Source: Roseofilum capinflatum BLCC-M114
Lineage (GTDB): Bacteria; Cyanobacteriota; Cyanobacteriia; Cyanobacteriales; Desertifilaceae
NCBI RefSeq assembly: GCF_030068505.1
Contig: NZ_JAQOSO010000096.1
Location: 1 to 64,000, forward strand
Length of the DNA: 64,000 bases
Direction: 5' to 3'
Made by a program: the position numbers and the translations under genes. Of this stretch, positions 63,230-64,000 are shown piece by piece (the stretch's first letter is position 1; every line of letters starts with the position of its first letter). Under the pieces are notes generated by a model that worked only from the letters and a program-made list of their open reading frames with translations, ran no database searches and was not told where the DNA came from.

Positions 63230-63464
63230 TCATCTTGTTTTTCGCTGTAATTAATACAATAGGTGTGGCCACTAAAGCAAATACCATGAATGTTCCCACA
63301 TCGAGCATGGGATAGGCAGGAGGGGTATGTATCCCAGGGGCGATTTCTTGATGCACCATTACGGGAGTAGGAGAGGGTTGGATCTCTTCTTTCGCATTGG
63401 GTTCAGGTTCCACAGGGGGGCGGTTATGGGAATGTCCAGCATGGGCAAGCAGAGGAAAAGTCAT
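63222..63464 (-). CDS. small His-rich membrane protein
   Basis: 80 residues from the ATG at 63464 (MTFPLLAHAGHSHNRPPVEP). The frame extends to 63488, but that start would lie upstream of the expected transcription start. It has a metal-binding-like HAGHSH near the N-terminus, a Pro-rich middle, and one membrane helix (FMVFALVATPIVLITA) near the end. HAGH motifs open many cyanobacterial metal-efflux adaptor proteins; this one is much shorter. A role in metal handling is inferred. Confidence 0.65.
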   Translation of the reverse strand: MTFPLLAHAGHSHNRPPVEPEPNAKEEIQPSPTPVMVHQEIAPGIHTPPAYPMLDVGTFMVFALVATPIVLITAKNKMNE

Positions 63465-63491
63465 GGCATTGAGGTTCGGCATCTCCATGCT

Positions 63492-63523
63492 ATGGTAAAC
63501 TCTCTAGTCAAGGGGAGAGTCAA
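63492..63523 (-). promoter_or_regulatory. MerR-type promoter/operator
   Basis: On the minus strand: -35 TTGACT (63523-63518), a 20-base spacer containing the dyad CTCTC...GAGAG, and -10 TACCAT (63497-63492). The over-long spacer with an internal dyad is the hallmark of MerR-activated promoters. The core CCCCTTGACTAGAGAGT resembles those of CueR and ZntR targets. Confidence 0.85.
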
Positions 63524-63542
63524 GGGAATTAAGGTAAATCCT

Positions 63543-63974
63543 ATGTTGTCATCCCAATCTGAACGCTTATTGATCGGACAAGTGAAAGCCCAAAGCGGCG
63601 TTCCCATTAAGACGATTCGCTATTATGAACAGTTGGGATTAATTGAGTCGGTCGATCGCACCCAAGGGGGATTTCGCCTATTTTCGCCCCAGGTATTATC
63701 TCGGTTAGCTTTTATCCGGCGATCGCAACAACTCGGTTTCAGCCTGCAAGAAATTAAGCAAATTTTACACATTCACGATCGCGGTCAACTCCCCTGCGAA
63801 CAAGTACGCCACAATATCAATCTCAAAATTGCCGATATTGACCATCGAATTGCCGAATTAAAGCAATTAAAACAAGAATTACTTGATTTAATTCAAGATC
63901 CTCCTGATGTAGATAACTTAGAAGACCTTGTTATTTGCCCCATTATCCAACAATCTCATCCCAAATCTGATTAA
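63543..63974 (+). CDS. MerR family metal-responsive regulator
   Basis: 143 residues from the ATG at 63543. The N-terminal winged helix-turn-helix is VPIKTIRYYEQLGLIESVDR. A dimerisation helix follows (IADIDHRIAELKQLKQELLD). Two Cys, in RGQLPCEQV and VICPIIQ, sit where ZntR/PbrR-type proteins bind metal. It would twist its long-spacer promoter into activity when metal is bound. It is divergent from its likely target operon. Confidence 0.92.
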   Translation: MLSSQSERLLIGQVKAQSGVPIKTIRYYEQLGLIESVDRTQGGFRLFSPQVLSRLAFIRRSQQLGFSLQEIKQILHIHDRGQLPCEQVRHNINLKIADIDHRIAELKQLKQELLDLIQDPPDVDNLEDLVICPIIQQSHPKSD

Positions 63975-64000
63975 ATTAGAATAGAATCAGGAATCCGGGG

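Overview
The window reads as a chromosomal segment of a cyanobacterium, most likely a filamentous non-heterocystous type. The evidence is the dense HIP1 octamer (GCGATCGC), a Ycf34 protein, the clock output kinase SasA, a Cph1-type phytochrome with an Rcp1-like regulator, the carotenoid desaturase CrtD, a light-repressed LrtA/HPF with a long leader, three single-RRM Rbp proteins, the 2-oxoglutarate decarboxylase bypass of the TCA cycle, and two large adhesins with the filamentous-haemagglutinin N-terminal domain. The genus is not certain from sequence alone.

Layout. 1-2965: an adhesin that runs off the left edge, preceded in its operon by a DUF928 protein. 3379-21611: mostly housekeeping genes (glutathione reductase, adenine deaminase, tRNA nucleotidyltransferase, Ycf34, a Ser/Thr kinase, a methyltransferase, an aminotransferase, SasA, tRNA-Lys, aldo/keto reductase, SSB, LipB, LrtA/HPF, a WD40 protein), with two uncharacterised genes at 6855-8539. 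21792-29915: a PilT-like ATPase, a Nif11-domain peptide, an M32 carboxypeptidase, then a 2-oxoglutarate locus (L-2-hydroxyglutarate oxidase, succinate-semialdehyde dehydrogenase, 2-oxoglutarate decarboxylase). A strong terminator-like hairpin with alternative pairings lies just before the dehydrogenase.

29916-35225 is the decayed accessory part: a DUF433 gene, hicB, a hicA stopped by an amber codon, a dam-type methyltransferase broken by a MITE, a frameshift and a truncation, crtD, a PEP-CTERM protein, a second copy of the crtD 3' end, and an IS630 transposase remnant. 35226-40466 is a 1746-residue adhesin ending in a CHAT protease domain. 40838-47941 holds an acetyltransferase, a phytochrome/Rcp1/GGDEF-EAL signalling run and a CbiQ-type transporter subunit. 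48306-49565 holds three rbp genes with related leaders. 49704-62452 carries GH38 and GH57 enzymes, a hypothetical membrane protein, a TnpB-less IS200/IS605-like relic, PotC, ProA, a redoxin, peptide deformylase, a phytase-like lipoprotein and an M23 peptidase. The right end has a DUF2949 protein and a MerR regulator divergent from two small membrane proteins, with a MerR-type promoter between them.

Short repeats are a strong theme. One MITE family has TA target duplications; one of its insertions can be reverted by eye to restore a reading frame. A second family has termini related to TATAGCGCTTCGCGCT. Heptamer runs (TTCCCTA) and G/C-rich hairpins occur too. Several gene ends and leaders lie within these repeats (the nucleotidyltransferase stop, the lhgO leader, the lipB start, the space upstream of cbiQ). 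No complete autonomous transposon, CRISPR array or rRNA was seen.
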